Notes under the pieces: model-generated
Seen by the model: the letters and a program-made list of their open reading frames with translations, nothing else
Told to the model about the DNA's origin: nothing
Databases searched by the model: none
Part shown: positions 1 to 8,496 of the stretch, piece by piece
Position numbering within the stretch: position 1 is the first letter of the stretch
How the letters are laid out: each line of letters opens with the position of its first letter
Assembly: GCF_000469385.1 (NCBI RefSeq)
Contig: NZ_KI271304.1
Span: 12,001 to 76,000 of the forward strand
DNA length: 64,000 nt
Reading direction: 5' to 3'
Source: Leptotrichia sp. oral taxon 879 str. F0557
GTDB taxonomy: Bacteria; Fusobacteriota; Fusobacteriia; Fusobacteriales; Leptotrichiaceae
Translations under genes and position numbers: made by a program

Positions 1-2
1 GT

Positions 3-62
3 TTAAACTATGCAACACCATTTGAAAAATTTTTGCGTGAAATTAAATTTGAGGGAATCTAA
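3..62 (+). mobile_element. C-terminal end of a transposase (partial, cut by window edge)
   Basis: An open frame enters from the left edge and stops at 60-62. Its last residues read NYATPFEKFLREIKFEGI, the kind of tail (N-Y-x-T-P-x-E-K) that ends DDE integrase-type transposases of the IS481/IS3/IS30 classes. Only 19 codons are visible, so the family cannot be fixed. The bases after the stop contain GTTGCATTTAATACTATG, which could be the terminal repeat of the element. Call is by inference. Confidence 0.4.
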
Positions 63-103
63 AAAATGTTGCATTTAATACTATGATTTATGATACCAAA
101 AAA

Positions 104-129
104 ACTGCCCTTCAATTTTGAAAGACAGT
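104..129 (-). terminator. Rho-independent terminator of the outer-membrane barrel gene
   Basis: On the minus strand an 11-bp stem with two G-U pairs (arms 119-129 and 104-114, loop of four bases) is followed by a run of seven T. It lies about 40 bases after the stop of the barrel gene. Confidence 0.8.
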
Positions 130-168
130 TAAAATATTTAAACTCTATTATATTTGTACTTAATTTAA

Positions 169-789
169 TTATAATCCAAATGAATAACCTACTCCTAAAG
201 TAAGTGCTCCGTGATTAGTATTAAATTTATTATTTGCTTTATATCCAGGAAGATCCACATCTAATTTTGTTTTCAAACTATTTATATTATATGATAAATC
301 AGTTACAAAATTTTTATATTGAATTCCAGCTCCAATTCCATAATAAATTCCTGAATTATATTTGAATTTAACACTAGAAGGTCCTTCTTTAATTTCTATT
401 TTTCCAGAATTAAATGCAACTCCTAAATTACCTTTTACATAAGGAGTAACTTCAGAATCATTTTTAAAGTTATATCTTGTTGTAAAATACACAGGTACTG
501 AACTAAGTCCTTTTACACTAACTCCTGGTAAGTTTTTACTGCTTAATTTATTATATTTATAAGCAATTCCACCACCCATTTCAAGATTTTCATTAAATAC
601 TGGTGTTCTATATTCACCTGTAATTTCAAATCCTCTCTTTAATGCATCTTTGTTGATTCTCCATGTTGAATTGTCAGTATCTTTAAATGTTGCACGATTT
701 GTCAAGTCTCCACCTATTCTAACTTCAGCAACACCAGCCATAGCAGTTGCACTTACAACTAGTCCCAATAATAACACTAATTTTTTCAC
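169..789 (-). CDS. Outer-membrane beta-barrel protein (porin/opacity-like)
   Basis: A 206-residue secreted protein. It opens with a classical signal peptide (VKKLVLLLGLVVSATAMA, cleavage after AMA-G). The rest is alternating polar/hydrophobic strands with frequent Gly and Tyr, ending in GVGYSFGL, where a C-terminal aromatic-rich strand is typical of barrels inserted by BamA. An in-frame ATG lies five codons upstream, but a GGAGGT Shine-Dalgarno overlaps it and sits seven bases before a GTG, so GTG at 789 is chosen. It most resembles small eight-stranded barrels of the OmpW/opacity type. Substrate and role cannot be read from sequence. Monocistronic, with its own terminator. Confidence 0.75.
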   Translation of the reverse strand: MKKLVLLLGLVVSATAMAGVAEVRIGGDLTNRATFKDTDNSTWRINKDALKRGFEITGEYRTPVFNENLEMGGGIAYKYNKLSSKNLPGVSVKGLSSVPVYFTTRYNFKNDSEVTPYVKGNLGVAFNSGKIEIKEGPSSVKFKYNSGIYYGIGAGIQYKNFVTDLSYNINSLKTKLDVDLPGYKANNKFNTNHGALTLGVGYSFGL

Positions 790-1110
790 AAAAATTACCT
801 CCATTTCTTATTTTTTAATAATTATTTTATTACCAATTACAGTTTACCAAATTTTTATTACTTTGTCAACAAATTATCTTAAAAAATTCTTTATGAAATT
901 AATTTTTTAAATTTAAAAAACATGTAAATATCACAACTAAAAAATCTTTAAAATCCCATATTTAATTAGCAATAAACATAAATTATAAATTATAATCTTT
1001 CTTAAGCAATTTTATTATTTTTATATTTGTTTTTATTGAGTATCGTCATAGAAAAAACTATCTTGTAAATTGAGAAATAAAAATTGTTAAAACTTTACAG
1101 ATTTCTTAAA
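790..1110. other. Intergenic, AT-rich, no gene seen
   Basis: About 320 bases between the barrel gene start and the cobT stop. It should hold the barrel gene promoter. I see no hairpin with a T tract, no repeat and no credible ORF. Confidence 0.5.
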
Positions 1111-2238
1111 TTATACATCAGGATATTTTCTTACAACTTCAGTAATATTACAAACTCCCTCAATCACAGGGAACATCATAACAGCCCCAGTACCTTCCCC
1201 CAATTTCATATTCATAAAGAGCATTGGCTCTAAATCCAGTTCTTTCATAATATACTTCATTCCAGGCTCTTCGCTCAAGTGGGAAGCAATCATAAAATCC
1301 CTGCAGTTTGGACAAATTTTATAAGCAACAAGAGCAGAAATTGCTGAAATAAAACCATCCATCACAACAGGTACACGTTTTTTTGCACATCCTAGATAAG
1401 TTCCCACCATTCCAGCAATATCAAGTCCCCCAACTTTTGCCAGTACATCTATTATTTTATTTTTTTCAAATTTTTCTTTTTTTCCTGTTCCATTTATATT
1501 TTCTTCAAAAAATTTTGACAATCCATTTACTTCAACTGCTTTTTTAACGACATTCTTCTTATGCTCCAAAGTTTTATCATCAATTCCGCTTCCATATCCG
1601 ACAATCTCATCTAGTGACAAATCTGTCAGAACCTTCAAAATAGCACTACTAGTCGTAGTATTTCCAATCCCCATTTCTCCAGTTGCAAATAAATTGTATC
1701 CGTCTCTTGCAAACTCGTCAACCATTTCAATCCCAGTTTCTATAGCCTTTACAGCATCTTCATACTCCATTGCGGCTTGTTTAGCAATATTATTAGTACC
1801 TGATTTCATAATTTTTCTGTTGATAATTCCCGATAAATCTATTTCTTTTTTAATGTCCGAACTCTCATCAATTCCTAGATCTACCACTTTCACATCAGCA
1901 TTATATGCCATTGAGAGAGCATTAATTGATGATTTGCCATTTAACATTGCTTCTACTACATACTGTGTTATTACTCTTTTGGATTTGCTGACTTTTTCTC
2001 TTTCCACACCGTTATCGGCTGCCATTACAAGCACAATTTTTTTGCAAGGTTTATAATTTTCGCTCATTCCCTCAAGCCTGATTGCCAACTCTTCGAGTTT
2101 TCCTAGTCCATTTGGAGTTTTTAGCAATGAATTCAGTTCATTTTCCTTTTTTTTCATTTTATTTCTATCTAAAGCCATTATTTTTTTTATTGTATCAAAT
2201 AAAATTTCTCCTGTAATTTTACTCTTTATGCTTTCCAT
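1111..2238 (-). CDS. cobT: Nicotinate-nucleotide--dimethylbenzimidazole phosphoribosyltransferase
   Basis: 375 residues, close to the usual length of about 350. CobT transfers phosphoribose from nicotinate mononucleotide to the lower-ligand base (5,6-dimethylbenzimidazole or an analogue), giving alpha-ribazole phosphate for cobalamin nucleotide-loop assembly in the cytoplasm. The family signatures GEMGIGNTTTSSAIL and DGFISAISALVA are present, as is a late Glu (GEGTGAVM) in the catalytic region. GAGG precedes the ATG. It follows hemL by 22 bases and is the last gene of the oxidoreductase-hemL-cobT operon. No other cobalamin gene is in the window, so it may serve salvage of cobinamide or remodelling of corrinoids; that is inference. 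Confidence 0.93.
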   Translation of the reverse strand: MESIKSKITGEILFDTIKKIMALDRNKMKKKENELNSLLKTPNGLGKLEELAIRLEGMSENYKPCKKIVLVMAADNGVEREKVSKSKRVITQYVVEAMLNGKSSINALSMAYNADVKVVDLGIDESSDIKKEIDLSGIINRKIMKSGTNNIAKQAAMEYEDAVKAIETGIEMVDEFARDGYNLFATGEMGIGNTTTSSAILKVLTDLSLDEIVGYGSGIDDKTLEHKKNVVKKAVEVNGLSKFFEENINGTGKKEKFEKNKIIDVLAKVGGLDIAGMVGTYLGCAKKRVPVVMDGFISAISALVAYKICPNCRDFMIASHLSEEPGMKYIMKELDLEPMLFMNMKLGEGTGAVMMFPVIEGVCNITEVVRKYPDV

Positions 2239-2260
2239 ATATATTCCTCTATTTACAAAT

Positions 2261-3595
2261 TTATTTTAATTTTTCAGCAATTTTTTGAAAAGTTTTTTCC
2301 ACACCCTTCAACAACTTTTCCACATCCTCATCATTATGAATATAAGAAACAAAATGTGCCTCATATTTTGAAGGTGGCACAATTACTCCATTTTCAAGCA
2401 TTGTATCAAAATATATGCTGTAAAATTTATCATTTGTATTTATTGCATCTTCCAAAGTTTTCACTTTTTCCTTTGAGAAAAATATTGTAAATAAGCTTCC
2501 GAAGTAGTTCACACTTGCTGGAATATCATATTTTTTTATTAATTCATTAATTTTATTTACCAAATTCTCCGTTTTTTTATTTACATTTTCATAAATTTCA
2601 GGATTTTCCTTCAAAATCGAAATTGTTTCTATTCCTGCAGCAACTGAAATTGGATTTCCAGAAAGCGTTCCAGCGTGATAAACATTACCAACTGGCGAAA
2701 TTAAGTTCATAATTTCTTTTTTTCCACCAAATCCACCAACTGGATAACCACCACCAATAATTTTTCCAAGAACAGTTAAATCAGGTGTAATTCCAAATAC
2801 TTTTTGAGCACCACCTAATGAAACCCTAAATCCAGAAATTACTTCATCAAAGATTAACACCACATTTTTTTCTTTTGTAATTTCACGTACCTTTTCCAAG
2901 TATTCCTTCTCTGTTTCAATAAGCCCCATATTTGCCGGAATTGGCTCAATAATCACACATGCAATATCATTATCATTTTCCAAAGTTTTCTTTAATTTAT
3001 CAAAATCTCCAAAAGGCAATGTTATCGTATTTTTCACAACTCCCTCAGTAATCCCGTTACTATCCTGATGCTCAAATGTCAAAAGCCCTGATCCAGCCTT
3101 AACCAGTAATGAATCTGAATGTCCGTGATAACATCCTTCAAATTTTATAATCTTATTTTTTCCAGTAAATGCACGAGCAACTCTCACACTTGCCATAGCC
3201 GCTTCTGTCCCTGAAGTAGTCAATCTTAATTTTTCAATTGATGGAAAACAGCTCTTTACAAGTTCTGCCAGTTCTACTTCCTTTTTCGTAGGAAGCCCAA
3301 AAGAAGTTCCATTTTCAAGTTCTTTCTTCACAACTTCCAAAACTTTTGGATAATTATGTCCCAAAATCATCGGTCCCCAGGAACCTATCATATCTACATA
3401 CTCATTTCCGTCTTCATCATAAAGTTTACTTCCATTTCCACTTTTAATAAAAATTGGATATTCTTTATCCACCGACTGAAACGCTCTAACTGGACTGTTC
3501 ACTCCACCCGGTATTGACTCTTTAGCTTTTTCATAAATTTTTCTTGAATTTTCCGTACACAGTTCCTTATCTTTTTTAGAAAATGAATTATCCAT
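2261..3595 (-). CDS. hemL: Glutamate-1-semialdehyde 2,1-aminomutase
   Basis: 444 residues, class-III aminotransferase fold. It converts glutamate-1-semialdehyde to 5-aminolevulinate, the committed precursor of tetrapyrroles. Seen: the substrate segment GSWGPMILGH (71-80), SGTEA for phosphate binding of PLP, FDEVISGFR (249-257) and the Schiff-base lysine near residue 278 in VLGKIIGGGYPVGG. The gene begins two bases after the oxidoreductase stop and ends 22 bases before cobT, so the three are surely cotranscribed. hemA and later tetrapyrrole genes are not nearby; they could be elsewhere, or the enzyme could act in corrinoid supply with cobT. Confidence 0.93.
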   Translation of the reverse strand: MDNSFSKKDKELCTENSRKIYEKAKESIPGGVNSPVRAFQSVDKEYPIFIKSGNGSKLYDEDGNEYVDMIGSWGPMILGHNYPKVLEVVKKELENGTSFGLPTKKEVELAELVKSCFPSIEKLRLTTSGTEAAMASVRVARAFTGKNKIIKFEGCYHGHSDSLLVKAGSGLLTFEHQDSNGITEGVVKNTITLPFGDFDKLKKTLENDNDIACVIIEPIPANMGLIETEKEYLEKVREITKEKNVVLIFDEVISGFRVSLGGAQKVFGITPDLTVLGKIIGGGYPVGGFGGKKEIMNLISPVGNVYHAGTLSGNPISVAAGIETISILKENPEIYENVNKKTENLVNKINELIKKYDIPASVNYFGSLFTIFFSKEKVKTLEDAINTNDKFYSIYFDTMLENGVIVPPSKYEAHFVSYIHNDEDVEKLLKGVEKTFQKIAEKLK

Positions 3596-3597
3596 TT

Positions 3598-4971
3598 TTA
3601 TTTCACGCTCCCAAACAAATCATTCAAAGCCTCGCTCATTGTTGGGTGAGTAAATATCATATCTTTTAGGAATGTATATTTTTGTTCAGCTTTCATGGCT
3701 GCTGCAACAATGTTTATCATTTCGTGGGAAGTGTTGCATAATAAAGTACATCCTAGTATTTTGTCTGTTTTTGCATCTATAACTGCTTTAAGCAGTCCAT
3801 CTGTTACACCTTCTATTTTTGCTTTTGGAATTGCCATTGCTTCAAGTCTTCCTGTTTTTACTTCATATCCTTTGGCAATTGCTTCACTTTCAGTCATTCC
3901 AACTCTTGATAATGGCGGATTTATGAATACGCTGTATGGAATTACATTTCTGTCGTTTACTGTTCTGTTTCCTCCATTGTAAAGATTATCTCTTATTATT
4001 CTAAAGTCGTCAAGAGAAATATATGTAAATTGAAGTCCGCCTTTCACATCTCCCATTGCCCAAATGTTATCAGCTGTCGTTTTCAATGTTTCATCAACTA
4101 CAACAGCACCTTTTTCGTCAGTTTTTACTCCTGCCGCTTCTAGATTAAGCCCTTCTGTATTAGGTTTTCTTCCGATTGCCACAAGAATTGCGTCTGATTC
4201 AATTTCGCTCTTGCTTGCCCCTTGTGAAATTTGCACATATCCTTTTCCATTTTTATCAATGATTTCCTCAATTTTTGATTCTAGTAAAAATTTAACCCCT
4301 TTTGCCTCAAATATTGCCTTTGCCCTGTCAGCAATTTCTTCATCTTCCCTAGACATAAGTCTTTGTGCCAAATCAATAACTGTAACTTCTGACCCAAAAT
4401 CAGCATACATTGAAGCAAATTCCAACCCAATGTACCCTGCTCCTAAAATAGTCAATTTTTTAGGAAGTTCCTTTAGTTCCATAATTGAAGTGCTTGTATA
4501 AACGTGGTTACTTTCTTTAAGTCCTTTTATACCAGGAATTATTGTAGTCGAACCTGTATTTATAAATATTTTTTCTCCTTCAATCTGAACATTTTCTCCA
4601 TTACTTTCAATATTAACTACATTTTTTGAAACGAAACTTCCGAATCCATCATAAATATCGATATTTTCCTTTGTAGCCAACATTTCATAATTTTTTCCAC
4701 GTAACGCACCAATCAGTGTATTTTTATTATTTATACTTTCTGTATAAAATCTCTCCTTTTCCTCAATACCGCTTAATCCTTTATTTTTAAGAACTTTTGT
4801 ACTGTCAACAAGTTTTTTTGTAGGAATACACCCAATATTTATACAAGTCCCTCCGTACATCTTGTCCGATTTCTCAATCAAAGCCACATTTTGACCTTTC
4901 CCAGCTAAAAATCCTGCCAAAGTTTTTCCACCTTTTCCAAATCCAATTATTATTGCATCATATTTTTTCAT
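3598..4971 (-). CDS. Pyridine nucleotide-disulfide oxidoreductase (RclA/mercuric-reductase-like flavoprotein)
   Basis: 457 residues, class-I flavoprotein disulfide reductase. N-terminal FAD-binding GFGKGGKT, redox-active dithiol GGTCINIGCIPTKK, a second Rossmann motif GAGYIGLEFA for NAD(P)H, the second FAD motif WAMGDVKGG, and a C-terminal dimerisation domain with FTHPTMSE (the usual base HPT). No mercury-binding N-terminal domain and no lipoyl complex genes nearby, so it is neither MerA nor Lpd by context; RclA-like enzymes for oxidant or metal stress fit best. ATG at 4971 is preferred over two upstream ATGs because AAAGGAC sits just before it. First gene of the operon with hemL and cobT, behind a palindromic operator. 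Confidence 0.85.
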   Translation of the reverse strand: MKKYDAIIIGFGKGGKTLAGFLAGKGQNVALIEKSDKMYGGTCINIGCIPTKKLVDSTKVLKNKGLSGIEEKERFYTESINNKNTLIGALRGKNYEMLATKENIDIYDGFGSFVSKNVVNIESNGENVQIEGEKIFINTGSTTIIPGIKGLKESNHVYTSTSIMELKELPKKLTILGAGYIGLEFASMYADFGSEVTVIDLAQRLMSREDEEIADRAKAIFEAKGVKFLLESKIEEIIDKNGKGYVQISQGASKSEIESDAILVAIGRKPNTEGLNLEAAGVKTDEKGAVVVDETLKTTADNIWAMGDVKGGLQFTYISLDDFRIIRDNLYNGGNRTVNDRNVIPYSVFINPPLSRVGMTESEAIAKGYEVKTGRLEAMAIPKAKIEGVTDGLLKAVIDAKTDKILGCTLLCNTSHEMINIVAAAMKAEQKYTFLKDMIFTHPTMSEALNDLFGSVK

Positions 4972-4992
4972 TTTCTTCGTCCTTTCCATTTT

Positions 4993-5018
4993 ATACAATT
5001 ATAGTTACATAATTGTAT
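4993..5018 (-). promoter_or_regulatory. Perfect palindromic operator at the promoter of the oxidoreductase-hemL-cobT operon
   Basis: ATACAATTAT, six bases, then its exact reverse complement. The palindrome starts two bases after the predicted -10 box and so covers the expected transcription start. This is where a dimeric repressor would block initiation. It has no T tract, so a terminator is unlikely. The regulator is unknown. Confidence 0.6.
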
Positions 5019-5020
5019 TC

Positions 5021-5048
5021 ATTATAAAATTAGATTTCCTTGTCTTAA
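5021..5048 (-). promoter_or_regulatory. Predicted sigma-70 promoter of the oxidoreductase operon
   Basis: Minus strand: -35 TTAAGA (5043-5048), 16-base spacer, -10 TATAAT (5021-5026). The -10 box is an exact consensus match. The palindromic operator follows directly, and the oxidoreductase ATG is about 50 bases downstream of the -10 box. Confidence 0.6.
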
Positions 5049-5088
5049 GAATACCACATTTTTTATAAAAAAACAAGAGTATTTGTGT

Positions 5089-5286
5089 TTACAAATTTAT
5101 ATTAATTTTTTCAATATCCTCCTCCTTAATAACTAAAATATCCAAAGTCTTCTCATCTTCCATAAACCCCATCATATAATCATTTAAAAATTCAGGAAAT
5201 ATCATCACAACTGTTCCAATCGAATTCTTTAAAACTTTATCAGACAATTTTCTTTTTGCTTTTACTACATCATATTCATCAAACAT
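5089..5286 (-). CDS. Small DUF4926-like protein
   Basis: 65 residues from the ATG at 5286, chosen over upstream ATGs because GGAG lies at good spacing before it. The pattern MFDEYDVVKAKRKLSDKV followed by GTVVMIF and a C-terminal hydrophobic strand is what I know as DUF4926, small SH3-like barrel proteins often found next to toxin or secretion genes. Function is unknown. It stands 68 bases upstream (in map order) of the TPR lipoprotein gene and runs in the same direction. Confidence 0.6.
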   Translation of the reverse strand: MFDEYDVVKAKRKLSDKVLKNSIGTVVMIFPEFLNDYMMGFMEDEKTLDILVIKEEDIEKININL

Positions 5287-5358
5287 AAAATCTCCATTTT
5301 TCATTTTCATATCAAAATACCTCTATTCATAATTTTGTTTCACAATTAATTAAACATT

Positions 5359-6585
5359 TTACTCTTTTTCTTTTAAAAATTTTGCATATTCTTTTATTCT
5401 TCCACTGTCAGCTTCACTATAATTTTTTAATCCATTTGATTTTTTAACTACATCTATCCATTTTTTTATTTCTTTTAAATTTTTCTCTCTGTAGTAATAT
5501 TTTAATAAATAATTTATTGCTCTATAATCTTTTAGCTCAGCCGCTTTTAAATACAAATCAAAAGATTCGAGTTTATAACCTTCTTCTTCCAAAATTTGTG
5601 CTAAATATATTTGTGAATCAGTGTATCCTGCATTCGCTGCTATCCGATACCATTTTTTTGCTTCATCAATATTTCTATTTCTATGCTCAATAATTCCTAT
5701 AAAAACAGCAGCTTTCTTTAAACCATTTTCATATGCTTTTTTATATTTTTCCATTCCTTTTTCTTTTTCATCCTTATAACGATAATAAAAATCAGCTGTA
5801 TACAAAATTCCTTCTTTTTTTAACTTCTCCATTTGTAAAAAATATTTTTCTGCTGTATCATAATCTTTTTTTAAAATACTTTCCTCTCCTTTTATATACA
5901 ACTCAAAGAACTCTTTATCCATTCTATCTTTTGATAAACTGTATTCCAGTAAATCATTTGCTTCATCATCAAATCTAAAAATTTCTTTTGTATTTAATAT
6001 TTTATCTTGCCAGTATTTCAATTTTTCATTATCTTTTTTCATATAATATATTTTTATTAAGTCTAACATCGAATCCGCATCTTTGCGATTTCCAGCTTCT
6101 ATAAAATATTTCTCAGCCTCATTTTTTCTATTTGTTTTATATAAAAACGTAGCAAAAGATTTATATCCTAATACATTCTCTTTATCCAATGATTTTTTGT
6201 ACCATTCTTCTGCCTTTTTATAATCATTATTATCCTCAGCAATCATACCTAAAATTGTACCTGCCTTTTTATTTCCTTTTTCAAAAGCTATCTCATACCT
6301 CTTTTTCCCTTCATTTTCATCAATATGTTCATAATACATATCTGCAATTGAAACATAAGCAGTTTTGTCATATTTTGCCACTTTTAAAAAATACTTTTCT
6401 GCTTCTTTATAGTTTTCTCTGTTCAATTCATAGGCAATTCTTGCCATTAATTGAGCTTTTTCAGGATTTTGCTTATTTTCGAGATAAAAATAAACATCAT
6501 CAACATCTTTTATTACTACATCATTTCCTTGATTTCTACATCCTATTAACAGACAAAGTAACATCAGTAAAATACATTTATTCAT
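5359..6585 (-). CDS. TPR/Sel1-repeat lipoprotein
   Basis: 408 residues. Signal peptide MNKCILLMLLCLLIGC with a lipobox (LIGC), so it is probably anchored in a membrane. The remainder is made of helical repeats with the TPR/Sel1 pattern: AEKYFLKVAKYD, KKAEEWYKKSLDKEN, EAEKYFIEAGN, DEAKKWYRIAANAG. I count roughly eight to ten repeats. Such solenoids bind protein partners. It starts with ATG touching the stop codon of the preceding unknown gene (TAAATG), as last gene of a four-gene operon whose first gene is another TPR lipoprotein. No enzyme motif seen. Confidence 0.8.
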   Translation of the reverse strand: MNKCILLMLLCLLIGCRNQGNDVVIKDVDDVYFYLENKQNPEKAQLMARIAYELNRENYKEAEKYFLKVAKYDKTAYVSIADMYYEHIDENEGKKRYEIAFEKGNKKAGTILGMIAEDNNDYKKAEEWYKKSLDKENVLGYKSFATFLYKTNRKNEAEKYFIEAGNRKDADSMLDLIKIYYMKKDNEKLKYWQDKILNTKEIFRFDDEANDLLEYSLSKDRMDKEFFELYIKGEESILKKDYDTAEKYFLQMEKLKKEGILYTADFYYRYKDEKEKGMEKYKKAYENGLKKAAVFIGIIEHRNRNIDEAKKWYRIAANAGYTDSQIYLAQILEEEGYKLESFDLYLKAAELKDYRAINYLLKYYYREKNLKEIKKWIDVVKKSNGLKNYSEADSGRIKEYAKFLKEKE

Positions 6586-7035
6586 TTATAATTCCGCCTT
6601 TTCAAAGTTTTTATTCCTTCCGATTTTTATACCAAATCCTGCCATCCTATATTCATCATCAAAAAATAGCAAATATCCTTCCCAAATTTCAACTTCTAAA
6701 AAAATTTTCTTCCCTTCCTTTAAATAAACTGTTTTTCCATCAGCCCAATATTTTTCGAGCTTATCCTCAATTTCTATTTCTACATACTCATACAATCCAT
6801 ATTCATAATCCAAAATAACCGAATTCCCCTGAAATTTTAATACCGCTTCCCGTTCAATTTTTTTTTCAATTTTTTCATTTTCACTAACTATTTCTATTTT
6901 TTTCAGTTCTCCTGTTTCATAAGACAAATATATTTTTATCTCTTCATTATTAAAAGAAAAAATCATATCCCGCTCACTTACCACATTCTCACTTTTTCCA
7001 GTAAAATCTATCATCTTCAATTTCAAATTTTCCAT
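6586..7035 (-). CDS. Unknown protein, beta-rich
   Basis: Up to 149 residues, unrecognised. Composition is rich in Glu, Lys and Ile with alternating beta-strand patterns (EIKIYLSYETGELKKIEI, FLEVEIWEGYLLFFDDEY); no signal peptide or membrane span. The first ATG lies 47 bases inside the preceding gene and has no good ribosome site, so translation may be coupled or start at an internal codon around 6950-6985; start uncertain. It ends directly at the start of the lipoprotein at 6585. Its place between two lipoproteins suggests a shared job, perhaps a partner or immunity-like protein; this is speculation. Confidence 0.6.
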   Translation of the reverse strand: MENLKLKMIDFTGKSENVVSERDMIFSFNNEEIKIYLSYETGELKKIEIVSENEKIEKKIEREAVLKFQGNSVILDYEYGLYEYVEIEIEDKLEKYWADGKTVYLKEGKKIFLEVEIWEGYLLFFDDEYRMAGFGIKIGRNKNFEKAEL

Positions 7036-7486
7036 AAATCAAAATTCCTTCTGCATAATTATTCCTATTAATTAAGATTACTATATTTTCGAAAATTTTT
7101 ACTCCAAAATAAATATTAAGCCTGTTATCAGTAAAATAACATCCGATAATATTTTTAGAAATATTAATCTCCAAAAAATCTAATTCTTTAACTTTTATAC
7201 CAGCTTCATTGTATTCTTCCCTCTTAAAATAAATATCGCCTTCTATTATATTTTCAGGAACTTCTATTTTATGTGTAAATTTAGCCATTTTCAATATATT
7301 GAGAATTTCCAGCGAATTTATTCTCCCGTCTTCTCCTATTAATAAATAAAAACTGTATAATTTTTTTTCATACGAAACGCTTGAAAGTTCCGTTACCTTC
7401 CTATTTAAATTAATCTCCACATATTCATCAGAATTATTTTCAAATTTATCAATATTTTTTACAAATTCCAGTTTTTCTATTCTCAT
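6989..7486 (-). CDS. Unknown protein, beta-rich
   Basis: 165 residues from the ATG at 7486, which overlaps the stop of the upstream lipoprotein as ATGA and is preceded by GGAGAA. No family recognised, no signal peptide. It has several strand-like segments (EYVEINLNRKV, LYSFYLLIGEDGRI, NRLNIYFGVKIFENIVILI), so a compact all-beta or alpha/beta fold is likely. The IGEDGRINSLEIL piece is reminiscent of periplasmic or immunity-type beta proteins but is not diagnostic. Translationally coupled to its upstream neighbour. Confidence 0.65.
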   Translation of the reverse strand: MRIEKLEFVKNIDKFENNSDEYVEINLNRKVTELSSVSYEKKLYSFYLLIGEDGRINSLEILNILKMAKFTHKIEVPENIIEGDIYFKREEYNEAGIKVKELDFLEINISKNIIGCYFTDNRLNIYFGVKIFENIVILINRNNYAEGILIYGKFEIEDDRFYWKK

Positions 7487-8496
7487 AAAATTCTCCATTT
7501 TTTATTTATTTTATGATTTAATTTTTCTTTTTTTTTTGTTTTTTTCAATTCTACCAATTCTTCATTTATTTTCAAAGCTTGACTATATTTCCCTTGCTTT
7601 TTGTACAATTTGGCTAAACTTTTTAATGCAAGTTCCTTGTATGCAAGTTCTTTTGCTTTTAAAAGGTTATTTTCAGCCTTGCCGTAATCTCCTTTCATTT
7701 CATAAACTTCTGCTAACAGACGCAATAATCTTGCTCTTTTTTCTTCAATCCGTTTCACATTGTCTTCTGAATGTGAAAATAATTTTTCCGATTCTTTTAA
7801 TAACCATTCTTCAGCTTTGTCATAATCTTTTTTCCACATATAAAGTTCCCCTAAAAGTCTTTCTGCATTCGGATATTTTTCATTAACAAGCTCCTTGTAG
7901 AGTTTTTCAGCTTCATCAAAGTAATCGTGCCTCTGATAATAAAAAGCCAAAGCATTTTTTACCTCAATATTTTTATTTAAATTTCTTTTAAACGCTTCCA
8001 CCACTTCGCTATTAATTTCTTTCCTTTCTCCATACACCCACACTCTAAACAAGGTATCTTCCTTATAATCTCCCTGATCCATTGCCTTTATATAATATTT
8101 TCTTGCATTCATTTCATCTCTCTGATTAGCATAAATATGTCCTGCAAATGCACTTGCTTCCTTCACTCCTCTGTCCGAGCCTTTTCTTGCCCATTTGAGT
8201 GCCTTTTCTTTTTCCCCTCTCGCACTATAGTTTCTTGCTAGATAATAATCTGCTATTGGAATATCCTTTTCCACACTTTTAAAATACACTACCCCAATTC
8301 GTAAATATTTTTCCTGAACTTCCAGCCCCTTTTGCAAAATTCTTTCCTTTTCTGCCATTGTCGGATTTTTCTTCATTTGAGCAATTTCCATTTTTGCCTT
8401 TTTTAAAGCTCTTTTTTCCTCCTCCGAGAAAGGAATACCCCCACTACAACTCACTAAAAATAATACACTTACCAAAATTAAAATTATCTTTTTCAT
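7483..8496 (-). CDS. TPR-repeat lipoprotein
   Basis: 337 residues. Signal peptide with lipobox (MKKIILILVSVLFLVSC, S+1 G+2 G+3). About seven TPR/Sel1-like repeats follow: ADYYLARNYSARGEKEKAL, ARKYYIKAMDQGDYKEDTL, DEAEKLYKELVNEKYPNA, DKAEEWLLKESEKL, GKAENNLLKAKELAYKELA, and a closing KQGKYSQALKINEELVELK. First gene of the operon 8496-5359; ends in a 4-base ATGA overlap with the next gene. Paralogous in design to the lipoprotein at 5359-6585. Probably a scaffold at the inner face of the outer membrane; partner unknown. Confidence 0.8.
   Translation of the reverse strand: MKKIILILVSVLFLVSCSGGIPFSEEEKRALKKAKMEIAQMKKNPTMAEKERILQKGLEVQEKYLRIGVVYFKSVEKDIPIADYYLARNYSARGEKEKALKWARKGSDRGVKEASAFAGHIYANQRDEMNARKYYIKAMDQGDYKEDTLFRVWVYGERKEINSEVVEAFKRNLNKNIEVKNALAFYYQRHDYFDEAEKLYKELVNEKYPNAERLLGELYMWKKDYDKAEEWLLKESEKLFSHSEDNVKRIEEKRARLLRLLAEVYEMKGDYGKAENNLLKAKELAYKELALKSLAKLYKKQGKYSQALKINEELVELKKTKKKEKLNHKINKKWRIL

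Noticed and set aside
4064-4501. 145-codon plus-strand frame
   Set aside because: Antisense to the flavoprotein oxidoreductase, which has clear FAD and disulfide motifs; no family resemblance.
3598-4971. Calling the flavoprotein lpdA (dihydrolipoamide dehydrogenase) or merA
   Set aside because: No lipoyl-complex genes adjacent, no mercury-binding domain; the operon context with hemL and cobT does not support either.
6189-6818. A 209-codon plus-strand frame rich in Phe, Leu, His
   Set aside because: Antisense to the TPR lipoprotein and its neighbour; no ribosome site; composition is what the AT-rich complement of Lys/Glu-rich coding would give.
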